DNA from: CAVTAV01 sp963732795
GTDB lineage: Bacteria; Pseudomonadota; Alphaproteobacteria; CAVTAV01
DNA: 64,000 nucleotides
Direction: 5' to 3'
Assembly: GCA_963732795.1 (NCBI GenBank)
Contig: CAVTAV010000010.1
Coordinates: 87,850-151,849, forward strand
The translations under genes and the position numbers were made by a program. The notes under the pieces were generated by a model. That model was given only the letters and a program-made list of their open reading frames with translations, did not search any database and was not told the origin of the DNA. Position 1 is the first letter of the stretch, and each line of letters begins with the position of its first letter. Shown in pieces: positions 7,297 to 16,505 of this stretch.

Positions 7297-9558
7297 ATGA
7301 AGGTCATGAACAAGCAGACGATCCTTACGCTGGTGGTCGCCGCAAGCCTTGTGGCCGGATGCGGCCAGAAGCAGGAGTCCTCGTCCTCCGCGCCCGCGCC
7401 CGCGCAACCTGCCGCCCAGAAGACCCCGGAGCCGCCGACCTCCTTCGGCAATATCACGAAGGATCGCTTGCTCGCGGCCGATAAGGAACCCGGCAACTGG
7501 ATGACCACGGGCCGCGATTTCGGCAAGGGCCATTACTCGCCGCTCACCCAAATCAACACCGACACGGTCTCCCGTCTCGGCTTCGCCTGGGATTACGACA
7601 CCCAGACCAATCGCGGCCTCGAAGCCACGCCCGTCGAAGTGGACGGAGTGATGTATGCTTCCGGCGTCAACGGCCGGGTTTATGCGCTCGACGCCCGCAC
7701 CGGCGAGGAAATCTGGTATTTCGATCCCCACAGCGACGGCCAGTTCGACCGCTATGCCTGCTGCGACGAGGTCAATCGCGGCCTCGCGGTGTGGGACGGC
7801 ATGGTCTATGTCGGCGCCTTCGACGGCCATCTCTTCGGCCTCGACGCCAAGACCGGCAAGGTGGTCTGGAAGGTCGACACGTTCATCTACAAGAACCGCG
7901 CCTATTCGAGCAGCGGCGCGCCCGAGGTCGCGGGCAACGTCGTGGTGATCGGCAACGCCGGCGCGGACTATGACGCGCGCGGCTATGTCTCGGCCTATGA
8001 CTTGAAGACCGGCGACTTGAAGTGGCGTTTCTTCATCGTGCCGACGGACCCGAAGAAGCCCGTCGAGAATCCCGAGCTCGCCATGGCCGCCAAGACCTGG
8101 GATCCGAACAGCCGCTGGGATGTCGGCGGCGGCGGAACGGCCTGGGATTCGATGGTCTACGACCCCGAGCTCAATCTCCTTTACATCGGCACCGGCAATG
8201 CGGCCCTGTTCGACTGGAAGGAGCGCAGCCCCTCGGGCGGCGACAATCTGTTCCTCGCCTCGATCCTGGCGATCAACCCGGATACCGGCCGGATGGCCTG
8301 GTATTATCAGGAAGTGCCCCACGAAAGCTGGGACTACACCGCCGTCCAGCCGATGGTGCTGTCCGATCTCACCATCAAGGGCGAGAAACGCAAGGTCCTG
8401 ATGCAGGCGCCGAAGGACGGCTTCTTCTACATCCTCGACCGCAAGACCGGCGAGCTTCTCTCGGCCGACAATTACGTGCCGGTCAATTGGGCGACCCATG
8501 TCGATCTCAAGACCGGCCGGCCGCAATTCACCGAGAACTCGGAATATTGGAATGGGCCGAAGCTAATCTATCCCTCAGGGATGGGCGGCCATAGCTGGAA
8601 CCCGATGTCATTCGATCCGCAGACGGGCCTCGTCTACATCCCGGCGATCCACGGCGCGTCCATCACCTTCGACGCCACCAAGGGCCACATATACCGGCCG
8701 AAGCAGGCGAATGCCGGAAACATGATCTATTTCGGCGACAGCCTGACCCAGGATCCCAAATCCTTTCCGTCCGACATCCAGCCGGTCGTCGAGCAAGCTC
8801 AAAAGACCGGCGAAGCGAAATCGCGAGCGATCCTCAAGGCCTGGGATCCCCTGACCAGCAAGGTCGTCTGGCAGCACGAGACATCCGGTTGGTGGGACCG
8901 CGCGGGCGTGCTCTCGACGGCGGGCGGCCTCGTCTTCCAGGGCACAGACACCGGCCATTTCATCGCTTTTGACGCAAAAACCGGCAAGATCCTGAAAGAT
9001 ATCGACGTCGGGACCGCGATCATGGCGGGACCGATGAGTTATTCGATCGACGGCAAGCAATATATCGCCGTGATGGCGGCCTGGGGCGGCGGCGGCTGGT
9101 TCGCGCCGCATCCGACCAGCGCGGCGGTCAAATACGGCAACGAGGGCCGCATCGTCGCCTTCACCCTCGATGGCGGCGCGGTGCCGATCCCGCCCGAGCT
9201 CGGCCCCGAGCCCCCGATGCCGAAGCCGCCGGTGACGACCACCGCCTCGGCCAAGGAAGTCGCCAAGGGCGCGGCGCTGTTCGGCCGGACCTGCGGTTTC
9301 TGTCACGCCAATCAGGCGCATGGGCTAACCCCCGATCTCCGCCGCATGACGGCCGCCACCCACAAGGAGTTCGAGGACATCGTCCTCAAAGGCGCGCGGC
9401 GTTTCAGCGGGATGCCGCAATGGGACGACGTGCTCTCCGAGGCCGACGTTAACGCGATCCACGCCTATCTGATTTCGGAGGCTTGGAAAGCCTACAACGC
9501 CGAGCAGAAGGGCACGACGGTGAACGAAGGGCCGAAAGCGACCCAGACGGCGCACTGA
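7297..9558 (+). CDS. PQQ-dependent quinohemoprotein alcohol dehydrogenase (lipoprotein)
   Basis: A 753-residue periplasmic enzyme oxidising an alcohol with PQQ and passing electrons to a C-terminal haem c. A lipobox (L-V-A-G-C, Cys22) suggests lipid anchoring. The eight-bladed propeller carries W-docking repeats (A-x-D-A-x-T-G-x-x-W), the adjacent disulfide pair Cys155-Cys156 that stacks on PQQ, and catalytic Asp346 in the motif W-D-Y-T-A. The haem motif is C666-G-F-C-H. The residue two after the catalytic Asp is Thr, not the Asp of lanthanide-type enzymes, so calcium is the likely metal. It directly follows the SnoaL-like operon and is probably its last gene. Substrate unknown. Confidence 0.9.
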   Translation: MKVMNKQTILTLVVAASLVAGCGQKQESSSSAPAPAQPAAQKTPEPPTSFGNITKDRLLAADKEPGNWMTTGRDFGKGHYSPLTQINTDTVSRLGFAWDYDTQTNRGLEATPVEVDGVMYASGVNGRVYALDARTGEEIWYFDPHSDGQFDRYACCDEVNRGLAVWDGMVYVGAFDGHLFGLDAKTGKVVWKVDTFIYKNRAYSSSGAPEVAGNVVVIGNAGADYDARGYVSAYDLKTGDLKWRFFIVPTDPKKPVENPELAMAAKTWDPNSRWDVGGGGTAWDSMVYDPELNLLYIGTGNAALFDWKERSPSGGDNLFLASILAINPDTGRMAWYYQEVPHESWDYTAVQPMVLSDLTIKGEKRKVLMQAPKDGFFYILDRKTGELLSADNYVPVNWATHVDLKTGRPQFTENSEYWNGPKLIYPSGMGGHSWNPMSFDPQTGLVYIPAIHGASITFDATKGHIYRPKQANAGNMIYFGDSLTQDPKSFPSDIQPVVEQAQKTGEAKSRAILKAWDPLTSKVVWQHETSGWWDRAGVLSTAGGLVFQGTDTGHFIAFDAKTGKILKDIDVGTAIMAGPMSYSIDGKQYIAVMAAWGGGGWFAPHPTSAAVKYGNEGRIVAFTLDGGAVPIPPELGPEPPMPKPPVTTTASAKEVAKGAALFGRTCGFCHANQAHGLTPDLRRMTAATHKEFEDIVLKGARRFSGMPQWDDVLSEADVNAIHAYLISEAWKAYNAEQKGTTVNEGPKATQTAH

Positions 9559-9570
9559 AGTCCCACTTTC

Positions 9571-9652
9571 GTCATGCGCGGACTTGATCCGCGTATCCAC
9601 GTTTTTGGCTGTAAGGGAAGGCGTGGATAGCCGGATCAAGCCCGGCTATGAC
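9571..9652. repeat. Intergenic palindromic repeat between convergent genes
   Basis: An imperfect inverted repeat lying between the stop codons of the PQQ dehydrogenase and the ankyrin gene. It begins GTCATGCGCGGACTTGATCC and ends CCGGCTATGAC. The inner arms TATCCACG (9594-9601) and CGTGGATA (9622-9629) match exactly, and each outer arm also folds on itself (CGCGGA/TCCGCG at 9577-9593). It resembles a widespread alphaproteobacterial dispersed repeat and may also end transcription from both sides. Confidence 0.7.
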
Positions 9653-9667
9653 GGAACATGGTCGGAC

Positions 9668-11287
9668 TTAGAGTTTTCCCGTCGCCGCAGCCTTATCGGC
9701 CTTCGCTTCCGCGATCGTGCAGCCCGTCTGCTTCGCGCAGAGCGTCTTCAGCAGCGCCATCGTGTCGGTATGAGGATCGGCGGGCGGCACGAGGTATTCG
9801 GGTTCGTAAAGCCCGGCGGCGAGGTCGTAGGGGTTCTTGCCGATGGCGTCGACCACGTTGATCTTCGCGCCCTTGTCGACCAGGAATTGGACCACCTTGC
9901 TCCAGCCGTTGATCGCCGCGCCGTGGATGGCGGAGCGGCCTTCGGGCGGGACATAGCTGAACAGATAGAGCTGATTGCCCGCCCGTATCCGGATGCGGTC
10001 GAGGAAGGTGTTCTTGTCCGGCGGCGGGATGCGGCCGGTGAGCTTGGTGAGGCGATTGACCTTGGCCCCGGCGGCCAGAAGAATCTTGAGCGCTTCGATC
10101 CGGCGTTCCTCGCTCACGCCTCGGCCGCGGGTTGCACGCGCGCCAAAGCCGAGGCCCGCCGCCGCCATGAAAGGCGTCACGCCGAACTGATCGGGCAGCT
10201 CGACCAGCGCGCCATGGGCGAGGAGAAGCTTGATCACCGGAACATCGGCCGCCCGCGCCGCGCGAAGAAGCGGCGTCGCCCCGGCCGAGAGAATGATGTC
10301 CGCGCCGCGCTCGAACACCGCCTGACGGTAGCGCGGGCGATGCTTGAGCTGGATGTTCGGATCGGCGCCCTTGTCAAGGAGCATTTGGACGATATCCACG
10401 GCTGTCTTCTCATCCGCGACCGGCCCACCGACGCTCGAGGGCGGCGTGCTCATATCCACCGCGTCATAGAGCGGGGTGCGGCCGTAGAAGTCCCATTTGT
10501 TCACGTCCGCGCCGGACTGGATCAGATAGGCGGCAACGTCGAAATGCCGGTTCAGAAGCGCGATGTTGAGCGGCGCCAGACGCAAGGGATCGGCGAGATT
10601 GAGGTCCGCCTTGGCGTCGACCAACACCTTCACGCAAGGCAGGCAGCCTTCGCGCGCGGCATAAAGCAGCGGCGTAAAGCCGCCGTGGTACATATCCTTC
10701 TTGCGTGGCTCGGACGTGATCCGGCGTTGCCAGTCGCGCTCGGCGCCCTTGGCGTTGATATCGGCCCCGTGCTCGATCAGGAGCTTCATCATCTCCGGCT
10801 GGCTCTGCGCTGCCGCCCACATCAGCGCCGACTGACCGCCCCATTGCTCCTTGGCGTTGACGTCGGCGTGGTGACGGAGCAGCACCTTGGCGGCGTCCAG
10901 ATTGCCGGTGCGCGCCACCACCATCAGGGGCTCCTGTCCCTCATGATTGGGAGTGCTGGCGTCCGCGCCGGCCTTGAGGAGCATTTCGAGAATGGGCGCA
11001 TTGCCGATGACGGCGGCTTCGCCGATCGGCGTGGCGTCGAACTGATTGCGCGTATCCGGCTTCGCGCCGGCCTTCAGCAGGCGCTTGACCAGATCCTCGT
11101 CGCCGTAATGGGCCGCCCAAAGAAGCGCGGTCGTGCCGTTGTTCGAGGCGGCGTTCACATCCGCCCCGCCTTCGATCAACTTGATCGCCGCGGCGTCGTT
11201 CCGGGCTTGCGCCGCCTTGACCAGGGCGGGATCGGCAGCATGGGCGGCTTGTGCCGTCAGGAAAACCGTCGCAGCGATAACCGTCAT
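9668..11287 (-). CDS. Exported ankyrin-repeat protein
   Basis: A protein of about 540 residues with a short signal-like N-terminus (M-T-V-I-A-A-T-V-F-L-T-A-Q-A-A-H-A) and about nine ankyrin repeats through the whole length (T-A-L-L-W-A-A-H-Y-G, T-P-L-L-Y-A-A-R-E-G, K-L-L-I-E-H-G-A-D-I-N-A). The last stretch has two cysteines (C-A-K-Q-T-G-C). I start at 11287: the frame stays open to 11404, but that stretch is a dispersed palindromic repeat, and the ATG lies at the repeat's edge. A protein-binding scaffold in the periplasm is the usual inference. It is followed by the DUF1552 and DUF1592 genes on the same strand. Confidence 0.75.
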   Translation of the reverse strand: MTVIAATVFLTAQAAHAADPALVKAAQARNDAAAIKLIEGGADVNAASNNGTTALLWAAHYGDEDLVKRLLKAGAKPDTRNQFDATPIGEAAVIGNAPILEMLLKAGADASTPNHEGQEPLMVVARTGNLDAAKVLLRHHADVNAKEQWGGQSALMWAAAQSQPEMMKLLIEHGADINAKGAERDWQRRITSEPRKKDMYHGGFTPLLYAAREGCLPCVKVLVDAKADLNLADPLRLAPLNIALLNRHFDVAAYLIQSGADVNKWDFYGRTPLYDAVDMSTPPSSVGGPVADEKTAVDIVQMLLDKGADPNIQLKHRPRYRQAVFERGADIILSAGATPLLRAARAADVPVIKLLLAHGALVELPDQFGVTPFMAAAGLGFGARATRGRGVSEERRIEALKILLAAGAKVNRLTKLTGRIPPPDKNTFLDRIRIRAGNQLYLFSYVPPEGRSAIHGAAINGWSKVVQFLVDKGAKINVVDAIGKNPYDLAAGLYEPEYLVPPADPHTDTMALLKTLCAKQTGCTIAEAKADKAAATGKL

Positions 11288-11384
11288 CGCGAGGCCGCGA
11301 AGCGGCCGCGGCGATCCGGGAACACCGTTCGACTGCCCGGGCTTCTGGATTGCCGCGTCGGCCTTCGGCCTCCTCGCAATGACG
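11282..11384. repeat. Dispersed palindromic repeat overlapping the ankyrin gene start
   Basis: Inverted arms CGTCATCGCGAGG (11282-11294) and CCTCGCAATGACG (11372-11384) enclose internal palindromes such as GGCCGCGAAGCGGCC and GGCCTTCGGCC. A second copy of the same family lies at 30531-30610. The start codon of the ankyrin gene (antisense) falls inside the left arm, so the repeat appears to have inserted at or supplied the 5' end of that gene. Confidence 0.7.
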
Positions 11385-11408
11385 GGCGAAAGAATGCTCG
11401 GCAAGCGC

Positions 11409-12722
11409 CTAAATCTCCGTCAACTCGCCCGTGCTGTCGCCGAATTTCTCGATCGGCACGCCGGCGCGGATCAGCATGGTGAGGAGCAGGTTCGCATGCG
11501 GCGTGTTGTGCGGATAGGAAAGGTGCTGGCCGCCTTTGACCGTGCCGCCGCCCTTGCCGAAGATCGCCGAGGGCAGGGGATCGTTGTTGTGCAGGTCGCT
11601 GTTGCTCATATTGCTGCCGAACAGCAGGATCGAATTGTCCAGGACGGTCCCGTCGCCGTCCGGCATGGCCGCGAGCTGCTTCAGGAAATCGCCGAAGATC
11701 TTGGCATGATAGGCCTGGATCTTCTGCAGCCGGTCCAGCTTGTCCGGCTTGTTGCCGTGATGGGACAGCGGATGGAAGGCCTCGGAGATGCCGAGATTGG
11801 TATAGGCCTTCATGCTCGCCTCGGCGGCCATCATATAGGTCGAGATGCGGGTCAGATTGCCCTGATAGGCGAGCGCGATCAGGTCGAACATCATCTTTTG
11901 TTGAGCCGGGAACTGGTCCTGAACGCCCAGCGGCGGGTCGGGCAGGTTCAGGCCGGACAAATCGTGGCTCGCCATCTTATGAACCCGGCGCTCGACCTCG
12001 CGGACTGAATCGAGATAGTTGTCCACGGCCGCACGGTCGGCGGCGCCCAGGGTGGTCTTGAAGCTCGCCGCCCGCTCCAGCGTGAAGTCGAGGATGCTGC
12101 TGGTCTCGCTGATCAGCTCCTTGCGCTCCTTGGGCGAGTCGCCCTTGCCGAACAGGGAGTAGAACAGTTTGCGCGGATCGTACTCCATCGGCAGCGCCTG
12201 GGTCGGCGTGCGGAACGAGACCGTATTCCCGAACATGTTGCCGGCCTTGCCCGAGGGGCCGGGATGGCCTTCCGCCGCCACTTCGATCGACGGGAAGGGC
12301 GTGGATTGGCCGATATGCTGCGCGGCGAGCTGATCCGCCGAGGTGCCGCCCGGCGTGCCGCCCGGCGCTACGCATCTGAGCCAGGTCCCCGGGGTGATGC
12401 CGTGGGGGTCCGGGCTTTCGGCGGGCCGGTTCCTCAGGTTGCTGACGATGGTCATATGGGACCGGAACGGATCCAGCGGCTTCAGGATCGGCGAGATCTC
12501 GAAGTCGGTGCCGGTCTGCTTGGGCGACCAGCGATTGTCATCCTTGAGCATGATCGCGCCATGGGGAAAGTAGAAGAAGCCCATGCGCGGCAGCGGCTTG
12601 GCCGCCGTCTTGGCGAGCGCGGTGCCGGCCGGGACCATTGCGTCGAGGAACGGCAGCGCGATCGATACGCCTGCGCCCCGGAGCACCGTCCGCCGCGAGA
12701 TATGTTTCTTTCGGATAACCAT
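11409..12722 (-). CDS. Tat-exported DUF1552 protein
   Basis: A 437-residue protein with a twin-arginine signal (R-R-T-V-L-R-G, residues 10-16) followed by a hydrophobic stretch. The body matches the DUF1552 family: R-M-G-F-F-Y-F-P-H-G-A, a long helical middle, H-P-L-S-H-H-G-N, and near the end L-L-F-G-S-N-M-S-N-S-D-L-H. Histidine-rich motifs suggest metal binding, but no activity is known for the family to me. It is encoded 35 bases after the DUF1592-type haem protein on the same strand; these two families are regularly paired in planctomycetes and some proteobacteria. Tat export implies it folds with a cofactor in the cytoplasm. Confidence 0.85.
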   Translation of the reverse strand: MVIRKKHISRRTVLRGAGVSIALPFLDAMVPAGTALAKTAAKPLPRMGFFYFPHGAIMLKDDNRWSPKQTGTDFEISPILKPLDPFRSHMTIVSNLRNRPAESPDPHGITPGTWLRCVAPGGTPGGTSADQLAAQHIGQSTPFPSIEVAAEGHPGPSGKAGNMFGNTVSFRTPTQALPMEYDPRKLFYSLFGKGDSPKERKELISETSSILDFTLERAASFKTTLGAADRAAVDNYLDSVREVERRVHKMASHDLSGLNLPDPPLGVQDQFPAQQKMMFDLIALAYQGNLTRISTYMMAAEASMKAYTNLGISEAFHPLSHHGNKPDKLDRLQKIQAYHAKIFGDFLKQLAAMPDGDGTVLDNSILLFGSNMSNSDLHNNDPLPSAIFGKGGGTVKGGQHLSYPHNTPHANLLLTMLIRAGVPIEKFGDSTGELTEI

Positions 12723-12757
12723 CTTCCTACTCCTGGCCTTCGGAACAGCCTCCGGTC

Positions 12758-15247
12758 TCAGTTCGCCGCCGATGCCTGCTGAACCCCGTCCCCATCGTGG
12801 CCGTCAGGCAGTCGTCTCATCTGGAATGCGTCGCTCTTCACGATCCCCATAACGATCGAGGAGAAGCGGTAATCGTCCTTGGCCGCGTCGCGCACGATCT
12901 GGCGCACCGCGGGCATGTCGTAATAGTGCAATGTCCGGCCGAGGGCGAACTTCATCAGCTCCTCGGTGAAGGTCTGGACGAAGAGCTCGGGCCGGTGCAT
13001 CAGCTGGTTGCGGACATCGACCGGGCTGTTGAGCTTGGTGCCGTCGGGCAGCGTGCCCGAGGCGTCGATCGCGGTGCCGGCGAACCGGTCCTTGGTGCGC
13101 CATTCGCCGATGGCGTCGAAATTCTCGAACGCCATGCCGAGCGGATCCAACAGGCCGTGGCAGAAATTGCAGGAGTCCTTGGTGCGATGCTGCGCCATCA
13201 GCTCGCGCACGGTATGCGGCTTCTCGCCCGGCTTCGCCTCGGGTAGGTCGGTCTTGACGTCGCCCGGCGGCGGATTGGGCGGCGCGCCGAGGAAGTTTTC
13301 CAGGATGAACTTGCCGCGCACCACCGGGGCGGTGCGGTTCGGATCGGAGGTCGCGAGCAGGACCGCGCCCTTGCCGAGAAGCCCGAATCTGGCCGGATTT
13401 TTGAGCGTAACCCGGCGGAACTGGTCGCCTTTGATGCCGTCGATGCCGTAAAGCGCCGCGATCTTCTCGTTGACGAAGGTGTAATCGGCGGTCAGCAGGT
13501 CGAGAACCGGCTTGTCCCGGCGCAGGATGCTGTCGATGAAGAGCTTGAGCTCCTCGCGATAGGCCGGTCGCGGATCGCCGCCTCCGCCGCGAATACCGCC
13601 GCCCGCGACCGCAGGGAACAGCCGCGCGTCCGGCTCGATCTCGGCCAGCCGGTCCATGTCAAGCCAGTGGAAGGCGAAATCAGTGATCAGCGATCTGGAA
13701 CGGCTGTCCGCCAGCATCCGCTTGACTTGGGCCTCGAGAACCTTCGGATCATGCAGCTTGCCGGCCTCGGCGGTCTTGAGCAGCTCCTCGTCCGGGATAC
13801 TGCTCCACAGGAAGAAAGAGAGCTCGGAGGCGAGGTCGATATCGTTCAGCTTATAGACCGAGCCGGCCGCAAGATCGGCGGGCGCATGGGCCGTCCGGTA
13901 CAGGAAGTCCGGGCTCGCCAGGATGGCGGTCAGCGCCATCCGGATGCCGCCGTCGAAGCCGCCCTGGGCCTTGCCGACGTCGAAGAAATGCATCAGGTCG
14001 CCGAGATCGCTGTCGGTCACCGGCCTACGATAGGCCCGGCTCGCGAGGCGGGTGACGATCGACTTGGCGCAGGGCGTCATGTCGGCCTGGCCCTCGGGAT
14101 AGCAGCTGAAGATCTTCTTGCGGCTCAAGGTCTGGCTGACGCCGGTCGGATTGAACGGTCCGCGGATCTCGAAAGAGCTGATGCGCAGGATCCGGTCCTG
14201 GCCGCCGCCGGGCACCGGTGAGTCCAGCTCGTTGTCGGATTCGGCGAAGGTGCGGGCTAGGAAGGTGACGCCGATCTCGTGCTGGCCGGCGGTCGCCTTG
14301 AAGCGGATGTTCTTGAGCCGCTGATTGATCTTGTCGGCCTGGGAGACGCCGTGCTGGTCGATCGCCTTCTGGTCGGCATTGCCGCCGATCGAGGTGCGGT
14401 AGACCTCGGCGCCGTCGACGGTCACCAGAACGGTATTCTTGAATTCCATGTTGTAGACCCAGAGGGCCTGGGCCATGTCGGCGATATTGATCATATATTC
14501 GCCGTCGGCCGGGAATTCGTGCTTCACCACCATGCCGCCGCGGGTGCCGAGGGGCAGGCCCTCGACATGGCGCTTGTCCGAGCTCGTGCCCTCGTTGACA
14601 TAGGTCGCGCTGCCCGGATTGGCGGCCGGATTGCCGATTGCCATGGTGGCGACCGTATGAGCCGCCGAGACATATTGCTCGAGGAAGCTCGGCGAGACCT
14701 GGAGGACCGCGGCCATATTGTCGTAGCCGTCCTTGGTGTTATCGGGCGGCAGGAGTGCGCTCGGATCGACGGTCACGCCGAGAAGATCGCGCACCGCATT
14801 GGCGTATTCGGCGCGGTTCAGCCGGTGCAGCCCGACATTGCCGGGGTTCGGCCCCTTCGCCGCCTCGACCTCGTCGAGATAGGAGGCAAGCTCGCCCGTG
14901 AAGGACGCTACCTCGGTGGCCGGGGGATGAGGCTTGCCCGGCGGCGGCATCAGTCCGCCCCGGAGCTTGCGGATCGCGGTCTCGAAAATCTTTTGATTGG
15001 ACGCGATCTGGTCCGGCGTCATCGTGTCGAAGGCGATCTTGCCGGCCCAGTCGGTGAAGTTGTGGCACTTCACGCAGTAGTGGTCGAAGATGCCCCATTG
15101 CTGCTTGATCGCGGCGGGGGGCGGCAGGTCGGCGGGCTTGGGGGCATCGGCGGCCTGGGCCGCGCCGGCGAGGCCGAGCAGCAGCCCGCCCGCGACGGCC
15201 AAGCGCGCCGTCACGCCGATCAGTCCGGTATCCCCCTTATTGGACAT
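12758..15247 (-). CDS. Large exported DUF1592/DUF1588 family c-type haem protein
   Basis: An 829-residue exported protein with a signal peptide (about residues 10-33). It has two candidate haem c sites: C58-V-K-C-H near the N-terminus and C693-N-F-C-H in the C-terminal DUF1588-type block that continues L-D-P-L-G-M-A-F-E-N-F-D-A-I-G. In between are the DUF1587-like N-terminal block (L-N-R-A-E-Y-A-N-A-V-R-D-L-L-G), a carbohydrate-binding-like beta domain (about 230-350), and DUF1595/DUF1592 helical parts (R-A-Y-R-R-P, L-A-S-E-L-S-F-F-L-W-S-S-I-P-D). The planctomycete-type multi-domain order is intact. Probably a periplasmic electron-transfer protein partnered with DUF1552; substrate unknown. 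Confidence 0.85.
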   Translation of the reverse strand: MSNKGDTGLIGVTARLAVAGGLLLGLAGAAQAADAPKPADLPPPAAIKQQWGIFDHYCVKCHNFTDWAGKIAFDTMTPDQIASNQKIFETAIRKLRGGLMPPPGKPHPPATEVASFTGELASYLDEVEAAKGPNPGNVGLHRLNRAEYANAVRDLLGVTVDPSALLPPDNTKDGYDNMAAVLQVSPSFLEQYVSAAHTVATMAIGNPAANPGSATYVNEGTSSDKRHVEGLPLGTRGGMVVKHEFPADGEYMINIADMAQALWVYNMEFKNTVLVTVDGAEVYRTSIGGNADQKAIDQHGVSQADKINQRLKNIRFKATAGQHEIGVTFLARTFAESDNELDSPVPGGGQDRILRISSFEIRGPFNPTGVSQTLSRKKIFSCYPEGQADMTPCAKSIVTRLASRAYRRPVTDSDLGDLMHFFDVGKAQGGFDGGIRMALTAILASPDFLYRTAHAPADLAAGSVYKLNDIDLASELSFFLWSSIPDEELLKTAEAGKLHDPKVLEAQVKRMLADSRSRSLITDFAFHWLDMDRLAEIEPDARLFPAVAGGGIRGGGGDPRPAYREELKLFIDSILRRDKPVLDLLTADYTFVNEKIAALYGIDGIKGDQFRRVTLKNPARFGLLGKGAVLLATSDPNRTAPVVRGKFILENFLGAPPNPPPGDVKTDLPEAKPGEKPHTVRELMAQHRTKDSCNFCHGLLDPLGMAFENFDAIGEWRTKDRFAGTAIDASGTLPDGTKLNSPVDVRNQLMHRPELFVQTFTEELMKFALGRTLHYYDMPAVRQIVRDAAKDDYRFSSIVMGIVKSDAFQMRRLPDGHDGDGVQQASAAN

Positions 15248-15318
15248 TGCAACCCTTTATACTCGCCAGTCGTTAATTATGCCATGTCAGGCCGGATTTT
15301 TCGATGCGGCCGGCGGCG

Positions 15319-16242
15319 TCACGCATCCTGGGCGTAATAGCCCCAATAGCTCTCAAACGTCAGCCTCACGAATTCGTTCGGATCGCCCCATTCCGGCATC
15401 AGGCCTTCGGTCGGCTTGGCGGCGACCGCCTCGGCCGGGCTCAGCCCCTTGAACAGCAGATTGTCGCGAAATTCGACGAACAGCTTGGCGTACATGGCGC
15501 TCTGCTTTTCGAGGTCCGCGCGGGTCATGGCCGGGCCGTCCGCCGGCACGATCTTGGTGTCCGCATTCGCGACCTGGAGCAGCGTCTCGGTGCCCTCGAC
15601 CAGCCCGCCCATCCAGCCGCCGGTCCACCAGTCGATCTCCGGCCAATGGTTGCTGGTCAGCGCACCACCGGCCGCGAGCACGTTCGCCTCCGGGAAATAG
15701 ACATAGATATCGCCGTCGGTATGGGCCTGGAGCATATAGCCGTAATCGATCTTGCCCGAGCCAAAATCCATTTCCTCGCGCTCATAGAATGTCTTGGTCG
15801 GTCGCGCCTCGACCGGCAATGGCTCGAACACCTTGCCGTCCCAGGGACGATGGATATCGGTGGATAGCCACAGCTTGGTGTTGACGTGCGAAACGATGGT
15901 TGCGCCCTTCCTGGCAAGCGCAAGGTTCGAGCCGGTCTGGTCGGGATGCCAATGGCTGTTGAACAGGGTCGAGACCTTGCGGCCGCCGAATTCCCGGGCG
16001 ACGGTCGAGAGCAGCTTCTTCGAATGCGCCGCCGCGCCGCCGTCCACCATGACGAGTTCGTCGCCCGCGCCGGCCACCACCACATTGCCGCCTGCGCCGG
16101 AGATCATCACGATGTCCTTGCCGAGGCGCTGGACCGTCAGATCGCTCTTCGCCATGGCCATCGCGGACGGCAGAAACGGAAAGGCCGCCGCGCCGCCGAG
16201 CGCCGCCTTCAAAACGTCCCGTCGATGGGGCATTGATGCCAT
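15319..16242 (-). CDS. Tat-exported MBL-fold metallo-hydrolase
   Basis: A 307-residue protein with a twin-arginine signal (H-R-R-D-V-L-K-A-A-L) and the metallo-beta-lactamase fold. The metal motif is H97-W-H-P-D-Q-T-G, followed by A-H-T-D-G-D (third ligand region) and a late H-W-P-E-I-D-W segment. The arrangement resembles periplasmic quinoprotein-relay and SoxH-like MBL proteins rather than antibiotic-degrading enzymes. An alternative start is the ATG at 16233, closer to the Tat motif. It lies upstream of the DUF1592 gene on the same strand with a 71-base gap, so it may be the first gene of that operon. Confidence 0.8.
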   Translation of the reverse strand: MASMPHRRDVLKAALGGAAAFPFLPSAMAMAKSDLTVQRLGKDIVMISGAGGNVVVAGAGDELVMVDGGAAAHSKKLLSTVAREFGGRKVSTLFNSHWHPDQTGSNLALARKGATIVSHVNTKLWLSTDIHRPWDGKVFEPLPVEARPTKTFYEREEMDFGSGKIDYGYMLQAHTDGDIYVYFPEANVLAAGGALTSNHWPEIDWWTGGWMGGLVEGTETLLQVANADTKIVPADGPAMTRADLEKQSAMYAKLFVEFRDNLLFKGLSPAEAVAAKPTEGLMPEWGDPNEFVRLTFESYWGYYAQDA

Positions 16243-16505
16243 CGTCAGACTCTCGCTGACCGTCCCGCCATACGGCCCCCGCGAATGTGCTGATCCGCCG
16301 GGCCGGGGCTCTTAGCCGAGCCCTCGCAATGGTAGGCTCGGGGCCCCTTCGGCACAAGGAAGTTGTTGACGAATCCTCCCGGTTTCCGCGGGGTTCCGGG
16401 CCAGAATCGCCGATCTCCGTTTCGAAAGTCCTACCCCATGGATGGCCAAATCGGGTTCGCCGGGGCTAGTCTTGCGCGTCTTATTCCGAGGGGTATGACG
16501 GCAAG

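Noticed and set aside
7204..8526. A 440-residue open frame antisense to the PQQ dehydrogenase
   Set aside because: The plus strand has a complete quinoprotein with catalytic and haem motifs; the antisense frame has no start signal or recognisable domain.
9584..11482. A 632-residue open frame antisense to the ankyrin gene
   Set aside because: It is a high-GC shadow: the opposite strand encodes clear ankyrin repeats, and the antisense product is arginine-rich without any family pattern.
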